From positions 1 to 9,329 of the forward strand of contig JAJUJY010000159.1 in the NCBI GenBank assembly GCA_029265085.1: a stretch of 9,329 nt of DNA, written 5' to 3'. Shown in pieces: positions 1-7,367 of this stretch; the stretch's first letter is position 1; every line of letters begins with the position of its first letter. A program made the translations under genes and the position numbers. This DNA is from Chloroflexota bacterium (lineage in GTDB: Bacteria > Chloroflexota > Anaerolineae > Anaerolineales > Anaerolineaceae). The notes beneath the pieces were generated by a model. It did no database searches and was not told the origin of the DNA. It was given only the letters and a program-made list of their open reading frames with translations.

Positions 1-125
1 AATATTTTGTTTGAGGGCATGGAGTTATTTTACCTAAGATCAGCCAATCTGAGGTGATAATCATAAGGTAAAACGGGGAAAGAAAAAAATTGTTTTGGCT
101 TTGTTATTAAACGAAATTGTTTTTA
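1..125. other. Non-coding tail downstream of the glycosyltransferase gene
   Basis: No gene is supported here. The stretch is AT-rich and lies downstream of the minus-strand glycosyltransferase gene. The only structure I see is an 8-bp inverted repeat, TTTTACCT at 28-35 against AGGTAAAA at 66-73, with a small inner stem TCAG/CTGA at 40-43 and 49-52. No U-tract follows the repeat on either strand, so it is a weak terminator candidate at best. Confidence 0.3.
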
Positions 126-1646
126 TTACGGGCATATATTTTGAGAATTAAAATCAAAATAATACACGCCTGATCCTTCAGTTTCAAACACTTTTATCAA
201 TGGCGCTTGTTGTGATAGTTCAAAAACCATGTCTTTCGATTGAGAGAAACGATGTGAAAATAGTACCCATGTTTTGCCAAAATGTTTATTTTGGCATAGG
301 GTGTTAGTGAAACTTTGAGTCTCAAACGCTTTTGATATATTTTCTGTGAATAATATCCCTCCCAAATCATATTTGCTTTGGTAGAACTCAAATGCAGGCA
401 AACTCCATTCGCTGATCGCCAATTGATCATTGGGCTGTTTATGCTGACTAATATAGGATAAACAACTTTTAATATCTGACCATGGCTTTGGGGTAAAAAA
501 ATTCGGTATAGATTTTTGGGAGCAGACAATGATAGCTAATGTGATGATGGCTAATCCAAGCCCATTTATCCATAATCTTGAGGTGGCTATAGACCAATCC
601 ACTAAATTGCATAACCAAAAAATGGTTATGGGGATTAAATAAATAATTGGACGAGAACGAAAAGGATAAAGATGAAATCCAGAGACGGCGAGATTGATAC
701 CTATATCCAGTGCACTGATCCAGAAAAATTGAGGATTGTTTTTATATAACAGCAATAAACCGGCAATAGTGCCAAATGTGATCAAAACGTGTTGAAAAGA
801 ATACATTTGTGGATAGAGGCTTGCTGCCAGGGGGGTGATTCCTGCATAAATATTAAAAACCAATGCCAGCACACTATCCAGGTACCAGTTTTTTCCAACG
901 TTATTGATTGGTAATGGCGCAAAGGCGTTTCCCCAATAATTAACCAATAATCTATCCGCTGTGGCAAATCGGGTTGATAAATAATACATTCCCGCAAAAA
1001 CGAAGAGCCATACCAGGCCAATTGATATCAACCGAAAGACTGTTATGGATTGTTTTTGTACCCAATGAACAAGAACTTCATATATTCCAATAGCGGCTAG
1101 AACAAAAACACTCGGTTGTGAAAAAAGAATCGAGACTATTCCGCTGATTCCTAATATTAAATAACCAAATTTCCATTTTTGGTAATTCATCGCGATCCAT
1201 AGTAGAAAGGTCGCAAAGAAGATGTCAAAAATGTATTGCTTAACCTCTGAGCTGTAATAAATCAAGATGGGTGAAAATGAGATCAAGGCTAAAAATCCGT
1301 AACGAGCAAGCGTTTTTTTTAGCGACCTGCTTAATCTCTCGCATACCAGTAAAAATAATAAACTGGCAATAAATGGCACCAGCCTGAAAACATAATCATG
1401 ATAACCAAAAATCTTTCCAAATAATTTCAAAGAAAAGAGAAATCCCCAGGGGGCGGCTTGTTGGTTATCTAGGGGTTGGGTTAACAGGAATTTTAATGAG
1501 TGGGTAACGATATTGTTGGCTAACAGAGCTTCATCTAACCAGAGCGAGCGGTTGAGAAGCAATTGGCGAATTCGAAAAATTGCGCCAATTGCGATGATGA
1601 TGAAAGGAATCCAGCGTTGCAGCCTAATTGATATTTTGGACGACAT
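126..1646 (-). CDS. Polytopic membrane glycosyltransferase, GT-C fold (GT39/ArnT-like, PMT_2 type)
   Basis: A 506-residue integral membrane protein. It has about ten to twelve hydrophobic segments between residues 13 and 375, then a mostly soluble C-terminal domain (about 376-506). After the first membrane segment comes R-S-L-W-L-D-E-A with D38-E39, followed by a QAAPWGFL stretch at 63-70. This matches the first extracytoplasmic loop of GT-C enzymes of the ArnT/PMT_2 group, where an acidic residue is needed for catalysis and the following Pro-rich segment is typical. Such enzymes move a sugar from a polyprenyl-phosphate donor to a lipid, glycan or protein outside the cytoplasmic membrane. The acceptor cannot be read from the sequence. 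The ATG is 3 bp after the stop of the upstream small membrane gene and has no clear ribosome binding site of its own, which suggests translational coupling. The fold assignment is fairly secure and the substrate unknown. Confidence 0.75.
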   Translation of the reverse strand: MSSKISIRLQRWIPFIIIAIGAIFRIRQLLLNRSLWLDEALLANNIVTHSLKFLLTQPLDNQQAAPWGFLFSLKLFGKIFGYHDYVFRLVPFIASLLFLLVCERLSRSLKKTLARYGFLALISFSPILIYYSSEVKQYIFDIFFATFLLWIAMNYQKWKFGYLILGISGIVSILFSQPSVFVLAAIGIYEVLVHWVQKQSITVFRLISIGLVWLFVFAGMYYLSTRFATADRLLVNYWGNAFAPLPINNVGKNWYLDSVLALVFNIYAGITPLAASLYPQMYSFQHVLITFGTIAGLLLLYKNNPQFFWISALDIGINLAVSGFHLYPFRSRPIIYLIPITIFWLCNLVDWSIATSRLWINGLGLAIITLAIIVCSQKSIPNFFTPKPWSDIKSCLSYISQHKQPNDQLAISEWSLPAFEFYQSKYDLGGILFTENISKAFETQSFTNTLCQNKHFGKTWVLFSHRFSQSKDMVFELSQQAPLIKVFETEGSGVYYFDFNSQNICP

Positions 1647-1649
1647 GGA

Positions 1650-2003
1650 CTATTTGTTTTTTAATAACTCTAGTTCTTCTTCCAACCTTGTTACCCGGTC
1701 TGCCAATGTGCGGTTGCGGTTTAGCAACAGCCCAGCAGTGAATAGTAAAGCGCTAAGCACGAATAGCATTAAGGCAGCAGCGCCGCCTATTGTTACAACC
1801 AACGAGCGAAGCGGGTTGATGACCAGCCCGGCCAATTGTCCTAACCCAACCATTCCCATGATCAGTCCAACCTGGCTTTCAATTGCTCCACTCGAACTCA
1901 GGGCACTAATGAGACTGATCATGCTGAGCACCAGGGTGATTCCGGAGAATATAAACAAAAGGATACTGAAAACGTTGGTTGGTTTTCGGGTGGTTTTTTC
2001 CAT
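1650..2003 (-). CDS. Small membrane protein with C-terminal coiled coil, family unknown
   Basis: A 117-residue protein that I do not recognise. It has a short basic N-terminus, a strong membrane segment at about residues 12-36, a moderately hydrophobic middle (about 42-66), and a second strong segment at about 68-94. A charged tail (about 96-117, ending R-L-E-E-E-L-E-L-L-K-N-K) has the heptad look of a short coiled coil. The start is well supported: AGGAG sits 8 bases before the ATG. The gene ends 3 bp before the glycosyltransferase ATG, so the two are almost certainly co-transcribed and probably translationally coupled. A partner or assembly role for the glycosyltransferase is a guess from position only. 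Its reading frame is preferred over the 172-codon antisense ORF because of the ribosome binding site, the membrane topology and the coupling. Confidence 0.65.
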   Translation of the reverse strand: MEKTTRKPTNVFSILLFIFSGITLVLSMISLISALSSSGAIESQVGLIMGMVGLGQLAGLVINPLRSLVVTIGGAAALMLFVLSALLFTAGLLLNRNRTLADRVTRLEEELELLKNK

Positions 2004-2069
2004 GAAAATTACTCCTAAAAATATCTCTTAGTTTGTTAACTACAGTCTGAATATATAGTATCCAGTATA

Positions 2070-2489
2070 TTATTCACCGATGATTTTGATTAATATCCGC
2101 TTTCGGCGGCCGCCATCAAATTCGCCGTAAAAAATCTGTTCCCAGGGGCCAAAATCAAGTTTGCCATTTGTAATTGCTACGACTACTTCTCTTCCCATTA
2201 CTTGCCGTTTCATATGTGCGTCAGCGTTATCTTCTCCGGTGCGATTGTGAAGATATTTGCTCAGGGGGAGATGGGGAGCTAATCCTTCCAGCCATTTTTC
2301 AAAATCATTATGCAGACCAGGTTCATCGTCGTTGATGAATACCGATGCTGTGATATGCATGGCATTGACCAATACCAGACCTTCTTTGATCCCAGATTCC
2401 AGGAGGGCTTCTTCAACATGTGGTGTGATATTGAGAAAAGCCCTGCGTCCGGGCACGCTCATCCAGAGTTCTTTGCGGTAACTTTTCAT
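2070..2489 (-). CDS. yjbQ: YjbQ-family protein (UPF0047; secondary thiamine-phosphate synthase-like)
   Basis: This 139-residue protein has the full length of the YjbQ/UPF0047 family (PF01894) and its conserved blocks: [16 protein letters not shown] at 41-56 with H45 and the NDDE cluster, [15 protein letters not shown] at 85-99 with H92, and [16 protein letters not shown] at 111-126. These His and acidic residues form the presumed metal/active site. Family members show weak thiamine-phosphate synthase activity in E. coli, but their physiological role is unsettled. I chose the ATG at 2489. A TTG one codon upstream (2490-2492) is also possible, because the nearest AGGA-like ribosome binding site lies about 10 bases from the TTG and 13 from the ATG. 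The gene seems to have its own promoter at 2545-2572 and is 66 bp from the next gene downstream. Confidence 0.9.
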   Translation of the reverse strand: MKSYRKELWMSVPGRRAFLNITPHVEEALLESGIKEGLVLVNAMHITASVFINDDEPGLHNDFEKWLEGLAPHLPLSKYLHNRTGEDNADAHMKRQVMGREVVVAITNGKLDFGPWEQIFYGEFDGGRRKRILIKIIGE

Positions 2490-2520
2490 CAAAAATTGAT
2501 TTTCCTGTTGATTTACATTT

Positions 2521-2538
2521 TTTAATAAGGTTATTAAA
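2521..2538. promoter_or_regulatory. 18-bp palindrome in the yjbQ promoter/leader
   Basis: TTTAATAA at 2521-2528 and TTATTAAA at 2531-2538 are perfect inverted copies around a 2-bp centre. The palindrome begins 6 bases downstream of the predicted -10 box and covers the expected transcription start, where a repressor would block initiation. The half-sites are pure A/T, so chance is a real alternative. Confidence 0.35.
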
Positions 2539-2544
2539 CCATAA

Positions 2545-2572
2545 AATCTAAGGTTAGGGTGATTTGTGTCAA
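2545..2572 (-). promoter_or_regulatory. Predicted sigma70-type promoter of yjbQ
   Basis: On the minus strand a perfect -35 box TTGACA (2572-2567) is followed after 16 bases by TAGATT (2550-2545), which matches 4 of 6 positions of the -10 consensus. The start of transcription would fall near 2538, giving an untranslated leader of about 50 bases before the yjbQ ATG. Confidence 0.5.
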
Positions 2573-2580
2573 TAAATTTT

Positions 2581-3048
2581 TTAAATGCGGATTATTTTTA
2601 TTTGTCCCTGATTAGCACGTTGAATTTCTTTGGGGGTAATGCGAATCAGTAATGTTTCACTGCCCCCTCCGCCATATACTTCAGCACGTTCCATAACCCG
2701 CGGATCTATTAAGAAAATTGCCGGGAAGCCGAAAGGCGGTGTACCACCGCAGGGATACCCCGTTCGTTCCAGAATTTCATCAGGGGTGGCAAGTCGGGGT
2801 TTGCGAATGTTCAGAGCAGCAGCAACAGCCGTTGGGCTAGCACGATCTTCGCCTTTGATCACCGCTACAATCAGTCCCCTATCGGAATCAATGAAACAAA
2901 TGGATTTGATAAAGTCTTCTGCCGCTGCGTGAACTGCTTCAGCTGCCTCTGCCACGGAGTGACAGGATTGATCAAAAGTTAAATGCTCGGCCTGAATATG
3001 GTGTTCGGCAATGTAGGTGCGTATTTTATCTTCGTAGGATGTTTGCAT
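2581..3048 (-). CDS. YbaK/ProX-type aminoacyl-tRNA deacylase homologue
   Basis: A 155-residue single-domain protein of the YbaK/aminoacyl-tRNA synthetase-associated family (PF04073). These cytoplasmic enzymes hydrolyse mischarged tRNA in trans, such as Cys- or Ala-tRNA(Pro). Visible hallmarks are K48 in the F-I-K-S-I strand (the catalytic lysine position of the family), the strand-loop [12 protein letters not shown] at 58-69, A-T-P-D-E-I at 87-92, the loop [11 protein letters not shown] at 97-107 and the C-terminal glycine loop YGGGGSE at 125-131. The start is the ATG at 3048. Its ribosome binding site is poor. Which amino acid and tRNA it edits cannot be told from the sequence. It follows the acnA terminator, so it is probably its own transcription unit, with a palindrome at 3063-3079 as a possible operator. 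Confidence 0.87.
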   Translation of the reverse strand: MQTSYEDKIRTYIAEHHIQAEHLTFDQSCHSVAEAAEAVHAAAEDFIKSICFIDSDRGLIVAVIKGEDRASPTAVAAALNIRKPRLATPDEILERTGYPCGGTPPFGFPAIFLIDPRVMERAEVYGGGGSETLLIRITPKEIQRANQGQIKIIRI

Positions 3049-3062
3049 GTGTCTTAATGTAT

Positions 3063-3079
3063 CACAAAACGATTTTGTG
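3063..3079. promoter_or_regulatory. 17-bp palindrome upstream of the YbaK-type gene
   Basis: CACAAAA at 3063-3069 and TTTTGTG at 3073-3079 are perfect 7-bp inverted copies around CGA. The site lies 15-31 bp before the ATG and beyond the acnA terminator, so it is in the promoter zone of the YbaK-type gene. It could be an operator. No convincing -35/-10 pair was found around it. Confidence 0.4.
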
Positions 3080-3094
3080 CGGAATTGTTGGAAG

Positions 3095-3143
3095 AAAAAA
3101 ACACCCCGGAATCTGAATTAAACAGAACCCGGGGTGTTTTTTT
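3095..3143 (-). terminator. Intrinsic terminator of the icd-acnA operon, possibly bidirectional
   Basis: AAAAAAACACCCCGG at 3095-3109 and CCGGGGTGTTTTTTT at 3129-3143 are perfect 15-bp inverted copies. The GC core is CACCCCGG/CCGGGGTG and the loop holds a further TCTG/CAGA stem (3112-3115/3123-3126). The run of A on the left becomes the U-tract of the minus-strand acnA transcript, which stops just before it. The T-run on the right would serve plus-strand transcription. Confidence 0.92.
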
Positions 3144-3155
3144 CAACAGGTGCTG

Positions 3156-5846
3156 CTATTGAAAATTCGCCAATAATGTTTTTAATATTCCGCCTTCTTT
3201 GTAGTAGCGAATATCGTTTTTACTGTCCAGACGCAGCAAAACGGAGAAGCTAATCCGGCTGCCATCTTCCCGCAGTGCTGTGACAACAAGTTCTGCACCG
3301 GGGTACAGGTGCTCTTCAACTCCTGGTATGGTGTATGCTTCTTTTCCAGTCAATCCCAATGAAACAGCACTTTCTCCAGGTTTAAACTGAAGCGGTAAGA
3401 CGCCCATGCCAGCCAGGTTAGAGCGGTGAATCCGCTCAAAGGATTCAGCGATCACTGCTTTTACGCCTAAAAGAAGGACGCCTTTGGCTGCCCAATCACG
3501 GGAAGAACCTGTCCCATATTCTTTTCCGGCGATTACAATAAGCGGCGTACCCTCGGCTTGATACCGGATAGATGCATCATAGATCGGAAGTTGTTCTCCA
3601 GAAGGCAGGTGAACGGTATATGGTCCTTCAATGCCATCCAGCAGCAGATTTTTGATGCGAATATTGGCAAAAGTTCCACGCGTCATAACTCGATCATTGC
3701 CGCGTCTTGATCCATATGAATTGAAATCCGCGGGTTGGTTGCCATGTTCCAGTAAATATTGACCGGCCGGGCTGTTGGCAGCGATGGAGCCTGCCGGAGA
3801 GATATGGTCGGTGGTGACTGAATTGCCTAAATAGGCTAACACGCGTGCCGCGCTGATGTCGCTGGTTGTTTGCCGTGATTTTTCTGAAAAGAATGGGGGT
3901 TCCTGTAAATATGTGGATGATTCCGACCAGCGGTAAAGGCTGCCTTCGCCGGAAGAAACAGCGTTCCAATCTTGATTACCGGTATAGATTTGCGCATAGC
4001 TATCAGTGAACATTGACGGTTGAATGGATTGGCGCATGGCTATTTCAATCTCTTCGGACTCTGGCCATAGATCACGCAGATAAACCAGCTTTCCGTTTTG
4101 TGCGGTACCAATTGGTTCTTGTGTTAGATCAATGTTCAACGTACCTGCCAGGGCATACGCTACAACCAGTGGAGGGGAGGCAAGATAATTTGCGCGAGTG
4201 AGTGGACTCACCCGTCCCTCAAAGTTTCGATTTCCGGACAAAACGGCTCCAACGACCAGGTTGTTTTCTTTAATCCCTTTGGATAATTCTTCAGACAATG
4301 GTCCAGAATTACCAATGCAGGTGGTGCAGCCGTAGCCAACCAGATGAAAGCCTAATTGTTCCAACGGTTCAACCAAACCGGCGGCCTGGAGATATTCCAT
4401 TACAACGCGCGAGCCTGGGGCAAGGCTGGTTTTGACATATGGTTTGACTTGCAACCCCAGTTGAACGGCTTTTTTTGCAACCAATCCAGCTGCAAGCATT
4501 ACATATGGATTTGAAGTGTTGGTGCAGGATGTAATGGCTGCAATCACAACGGAACCGTGAGAAAGTTCAAATGACTTTCCGTTTTTAAAAACCGCGGTCC
4601 GATTTGTTTCTTCCAGGAGGACACCAAAACCATTTTCTGCCCGCGGGGTGGTGAGTGCTTTTTGGAAATTGTCTTTCACTGCAGATAATGCAACCCGGTC
4701 TTGTGGTCGTTTGGGACCTGCCAGACTGGGTTCAATGCTGGATAAGTCCAGTTCAACCAGGATGGTGTATTCCGGGTCAGGCGCATCTGTTTCGCGAAAT
4801 AGATGCTGCGCTTTGCAATACGCCTCAACCAATGCCACCTGTTCCATGGAACGACCGGTGAATCGTAAGTAGTCCAGGGTGCGTTCATCTACGGGGAAGT
4901 AAAGCATAGTTGCGCCGCATTCTGGGGTCATATTTGCAATCATCGCCCGATCAGCCAGCGATAATGAATCCAATCCTGGCCCAAAGAATTCAACAAATTT
5001 ATCCACAACGCCCATTTTGCGCAGTTTTTGAATGATTGTCAGGGTTAAATCGGTTGGGGTTGTCCCTTCTGGGAGGTGACCCGTCAGCCGAAAACCAATC
5101 ACATCCGGCGTTAGAACTTCAACCGGTTCGCCTAGCATGGCTGCTACCGCTTCGATTCCGCCTACGCCCCAGCCAGCTACACCCAGTCCATTAATCATGG
5201 TGGTATGCGAATCTGTACCGACCAATGTGTCAGGAAAGGCTACTTGTTGGCCATCTTGGGAGCGGGTTAATACAACTCCGGCGAGGTATTCCAGGTTTAC
5301 CTGGTGAATAATTCCTGAGGCAGGCGGAACGATTCTTAAGTTTTTAAATGCAGTCTGGCACCAATGCAAAAATTCATATCGCTCACGATTGCGTTCAAAT
5401 TCCACTTTGGCGTTCCGGTTATAAGCATCCGGACTGGCGAAATAATCCACCTGCACAGAATGGTCAATGACCAGATCCACAGGAACGACTGGATTGATCT
5501 TTTGTGGATCGCCGCCCCTGCGAGCCAGTGCCGAACGCATCGCTGCTAAATCATTTAATACCGGAACACCTGTAAAATCTTGCAGCACAACCCGCCCAGC
5601 AAAAAAAGGCATTGGGCTGCGCATGGAACTCTGGGCAGACCAATGTGCAAGATTTTCTACATCCTGCCATTCTGCCTTACCGTGTTGAAAATTTCGCGCA
5701 ACCCCTTCCAATAAAATGCGAATGGCATAAGGTAACTTTTGGATTTGCGCAGTCGTCAGACCTGGAATATTATCCAACCTGTACACCTGGTAATTTCCGT
5801 TCGATGTTGATAATGTGGAGCGGATATCAAATTCCTGTGGCGCCAT
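3156..5846 (-). CDS. acnA: Aconitate hydratase, AcnA/IRP type
   Basis: This 896-residue protein has the normal length of AcnA-type aconitase. It converts citrate to isocitrate through cis-aconitate with a [4Fe-4S] cluster in the cytoplasm. The cluster ligands are visible as C441 (S-C-T-N-T-S-N) and C507/C510 (G-C-T-T-C-I-G-N-S-G-P-L). Other hallmarks are LQDFTGVPVLNDLAAMR at 88-104, V-G-T-D-S-H-T-T-M at 209-217, VTTDHISPAG at 677-686 and YGTGSSRDWAAKG at 777-789, which begins the swivelling C-terminal domain. Where family members usually have G-D-S before VTTDH, this one has G-N-S (N675). The catalytic-type D680 is kept, so no loss of activity is implied. GGAG lies 7 bases before the ATG. The gene begins 16 bp after the icd stop, so the two form an operon ended by the hairpin at 3095-3143. 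Confidence 0.97.
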   Translation of the reverse strand: MAPQEFDIRSTLSTSNGNYQVYRLDNIPGLTTAQIQKLPYAIRILLEGVARNFQHGKAEWQDVENLAHWSAQSSMRSPMPFFAGRVVLQDFTGVPVLNDLAAMRSALARRGGDPQKINPVVPVDLVIDHSVQVDYFASPDAYNRNAKVEFERNRERYEFLHWCQTAFKNLRIVPPASGIIHQVNLEYLAGVVLTRSQDGQQVAFPDTLVGTDSHTTMINGLGVAGWGVGGIEAVAAMLGEPVEVLTPDVIGFRLTGHLPEGTTPTDLTLTIIQKLRKMGVVDKFVEFFGPGLDSLSLADRAMIANMTPECGATMLYFPVDERTLDYLRFTGRSMEQVALVEAYCKAQHLFRETDAPDPEYTILVELDLSSIEPSLAGPKRPQDRVALSAVKDNFQKALTTPRAENGFGVLLEETNRTAVFKNGKSFELSHGSVVIAAITSCTNTSNPYVMLAAGLVAKKAVQLGLQVKPYVKTSLAPGSRVVMEYLQAAGLVEPLEQLGFHLVGYGCTTCIGNSGPLSEELSKGIKENNLVVGAVLSGNRNFEGRVSPLTRANYLASPPLVVAYALAGTLNIDLTQEPIGTAQNGKLVYLRDLWPESEEIEIAMRQSIQPSMFTDSYAQIYTGNQDWNAVSSGEGSLYRWSESSTYLQEPPFFSEKSRQTTSDISAARVLAYLGNSVTTDHISPAGSIAANSPAGQYLLEHGNQPADFNSYGSRRGNDRVMTRGTFANIRIKNLLLDGIEGPYTVHLPSGEQLPIYDASIRYQAEGTPLIVIAGKEYGTGSSRDWAAKGVLLLGVKAVIAESFERIHRSNLAGMGVLPLQFKPGESAVSLGLTGKEAYTIPGVEEHLYPGAELVVTALREDGSRISFSVLLRLDSKNDIRYYKEGGILKTLLANFQ

Positions 5847-5862
5847 AACTTTTCTCCCAATG

Positions 5863-7170
5863 CTAAGCTTTCTTCATTTCTGCGATCAATGCATCACCAA
5901 ATTGGGATGTTTTTAATAAAGTTGCCCCTTCTGCATGCCGATAAAGATCATTGGTAAATTTTTTGGCAGCAATAACTTTTTCCATCGCATGAATGATCTG
6001 ATCGGCTGCTTCAGACCATCCCAGATAGCGCAGCATCATTTCCCCGGATAGGATCACAGAACTCGGATTAACGATGTCTTTTCCTGCATAGATAGGAGCT
6101 GTCCCATGGGTTGCTTCAAAGACTGCGGCTCCGGTTTCATAATTAATATTTGCCCCTGGAGCAATGCCTATTCCGCCAACCAGAGCAGCTAACGCATCCG
6201 AGAGATAATCCCCGTTAAGGTTTGGGGTAGCCAGCACATCGAAATCTTGTGGGCGCGTGATCGCAGCTTGAAACATGAAATCAGTGATGACATCTTTGAT
6301 CAATAGTTTACCTGAATCCAGGGCTGATTTTTGCTCTAGATTGGCTGCTTCCTCACCTTTAACGTTTTTCGTTCGTTCCCATTGAAGCCAGGTATATACC
6401 TGATCCTTAAATTCGCTTTCAGCCAGCTCATAACCCCAATTGCGAAATGCGCCTTCAGTGAACTTCATGATATTGCCCTTGTGGACCAGTGTAACACTGC
6501 GGCGCTGATTCGCGAGAGCCCAACGGATGGCTGCACGTACGAGTCTATGGGTTCCTTCTCTTGACACCGGTTTGATGCTGATGCCTGCGGATTGTGGGAA
6601 CCGAATGCGTTTGTAATCTTCCGGAAAATTGGTTTTCAGGAATTCAAGAAATTGTTTATTTTCCTCAGAGAAAGCAGCCATTTCAATACCGGCATAGATG
6701 TCCTCGGTATTTTCGCGGAATACAACCATATTAACTTTCTCAGGATGATGAATGGGTGATGGAACTCCTTCAAACCAACGGGATGGACGTTGGCATACAT
6801 ATAGGTCAAGGGCTTTTCGCATCGCAACATTGAGTGACCGGATGCCTTCGCCAACCGGTGTAGTTAATGGGCCTTTAATTCCAACTTTATACTTTTCAAA
6901 GGCGGCTAAGGTTTCATCTGGCAGCCAGGTTCCAAAGAGGTCAAAGGCTTTTTGCCCTGCATAAACCTCATGCCAAACGATTTTTCTTTTTTCTCCGTAA
7001 ACTGAAGCAATCGCAGCCTCAAAAACTCGCTGAGATGCTTTCCAAATATCTGTTCCGGAACCATCCCCTTCAATGTACGGAATGATGGGATAATCCGGTA
7101 CAGATAATACACCGTTTGCGATAGTTATCGCTGCGCCATCAACTTGGGGGAGTGGGGTATTCTTTTCCAT
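5863..7170 (-). CDS. icd: Isocitrate dehydrogenase, NADP-type (E. coli Icd family)
   Basis: Converts isocitrate to 2-oxoglutarate and CO2 while reducing NAD(P). From the ATG at 7170 the protein has 435 residues, compared with 416 in E. coli. Substrate-site blocks are present: [15 protein letters not shown] with S112 (equivalent to E. coli S113), [17 protein letters not shown] with K231, and the metal-binding N-L-N-G-D-Y-L-S-D with D321 and D325. About 14 extra residues before I-K-D-V-I-T-D (E-E-A-A-N-L-E region) recall cyanobacterial Icd. Of the E. coli residues that hold the NADP 2'-phosphate, Tyr345, Arg395 and Arg292' are kept, but Lys344 is Ile360 and Tyr391 is Asn407, so the cofactor preference is open. 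An upstream TTG (7218) would add 16 residues but lies inside the promoter. No ribosome binding site precedes the ATG, consistent with a leaderless mRNA. Confidence 0.95.
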   Translation of the reverse strand: MEKNTPLPQVDGAAITIANGVLSVPDYPIIPYIEGDGSGTDIWKASQRVFEAAIASVYGEKRKIVWHEVYAGQKAFDLFGTWLPDETLAAFEKYKVGIKGPLTTPVGEGIRSLNVAMRKALDLYVCQRPSRWFEGVPSPIHHPEKVNMVVFRENTEDIYAGIEMAAFSEENKQFLEFLKTNFPEDYKRIRFPQSAGISIKPVSREGTHRLVRAAIRWALANQRRSVTLVHKGNIMKFTEGAFRNWGYELAESEFKDQVYTWLQWERTKNVKGEEAANLEQKSALDSGKLLIKDVITDFMFQAAITRPQDFDVLATPNLNGDYLSDALAALVGGIGIAPGANINYETGAAVFEATHGTAPIYAGKDIVNPSSVILSGEMMLRYLGWSEAADQIIHAMEKVIAAKKFTNDLYRHAEGATLLKTSQFGDALIAEMKKA

Positions 7171-7176
7171 ATTTAA

Positions 7177-7205
7177 ATTATAGTACGAAACTCGGAGAAC
7201 GTCAG
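7177..7205 (-). promoter_or_regulatory. icd-acnA promoter, predicted leaderless start
   Basis: On the minus strand CTGACG (7205-7200, 4 of 6 matches to the -35 consensus) is followed after exactly 17 bases by a perfect TATAAT (7182-7177). Only 6 bases separate the -10 box from the icd ATG at 7170, so transcription should begin at or within a base or two of the A of the ATG. There is no Shine-Dalgarno sequence. Confidence 0.7.
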
Positions 7206-7220
7206 TCCGATATGTCAAGA

Positions 7221-7248
7221 TACAAAAGAGATTCTTAAGATTTTTGTA
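7221..7248. promoter_or_regulatory. Inverted repeat between the divergent promoters
   Basis: TACAAAA at 7221-7227 and TTTTGTA at 7242-7248 are perfect inverted copies with 14 bp between them. An off-centre 8-bp palindrome, TCTTAAGA, lies at 7233-7240. The site sits between the two -35 boxes (7200-7205 minus, 7255-7260 plus), where one regulator could act on both directions. The core ACAAAA/TTTTGT also occurs at 3063-3079 with a different spacing. Confidence 0.35.
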
Positions 7249-7254
7249 AAGTGA

Positions 7255-7283
7255 TTGACAAACGTTTTTTCGCGTGCTATAAA
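7255..7283 (+). promoter_or_regulatory. Strong sigma70-type promoter of the small RNA/leader unit
   Basis: A perfect -35 box TTGACA (7255-7260) and TATAAA (7278-7283, 5 of 6 matches) are separated by exactly 17 bp. Transcription should start near 7289-7291, at an ATG at 7290. This is the best promoter in the window and drives the structured RNA ending at 7430. It may also drive the transporter genes by read-through. Confidence 0.82.
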
Positions 7284-7289
7284 ATTACC

Positions 7290-7367
7290 ATGTTGTTCAC
7301 CCAATTCGTTAAGCGTAACCCAAAGCATCAAAGCCTTCTCCTGGAAGGACGGGTTTCGTTTACCTGA
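7290..7367 (+). CDS. Putative 25-residue leaderless leader peptide or small protein
   Basis: An ATG at the predicted transcription start opens 25 sense codons ending in TGA at 7365-7367. The peptide begins MLFTQFVKRNP and ends S-L-L-L-E-G-R-V-S-F-T. It is basic, with no membrane segment. Codons 16-18 (7335-7343) are three consecutive leucine codons, CTT CTC CTG, which could be regulatory codons. The spacing from -10 box to ATG is 6 bases, the same as at the divergent icd start, which favours leaderless translation. Against it, an open frame of this length is not rare by chance, and the same bases form a strong RNA stem. It could be an attenuator peptide for the amino-acid transporter downstream, a stand-alone small protein, or nothing. 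Confidence 0.4.
   Translation: MLFTQFVKRNPKHQSLLLEGRVSFT

Noticed and set aside
1513..2031. 172-codon plus-strand ORF opposite the small membrane protein and the 5' end of the glycosyltransferase gene
   Set aside because: No ribosome binding site or recognisable domain. It spans two minus-strand genes that have membrane topology, a good ribosome binding site and tight coupling, so it is an antisense shadow.
2041..2075. AT-rich TATA-like tracts downstream of yjbQ as a promoter or palindrome for the small membrane gene
   Set aside because: Several TATA-like hexamers occur by composition alone, no -35 box sits at a proper distance, and the apparent palindrome is imperfect.
7171..7218. TTG start extending isocitrate dehydrogenase by 16 residues
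   Set aside because: The extension covers the TATAAT promoter element, has no ribosome binding site and does not resemble family N-termini. Starting at 7170 puts the active-site serine at residue 112, close to E. coli S113.
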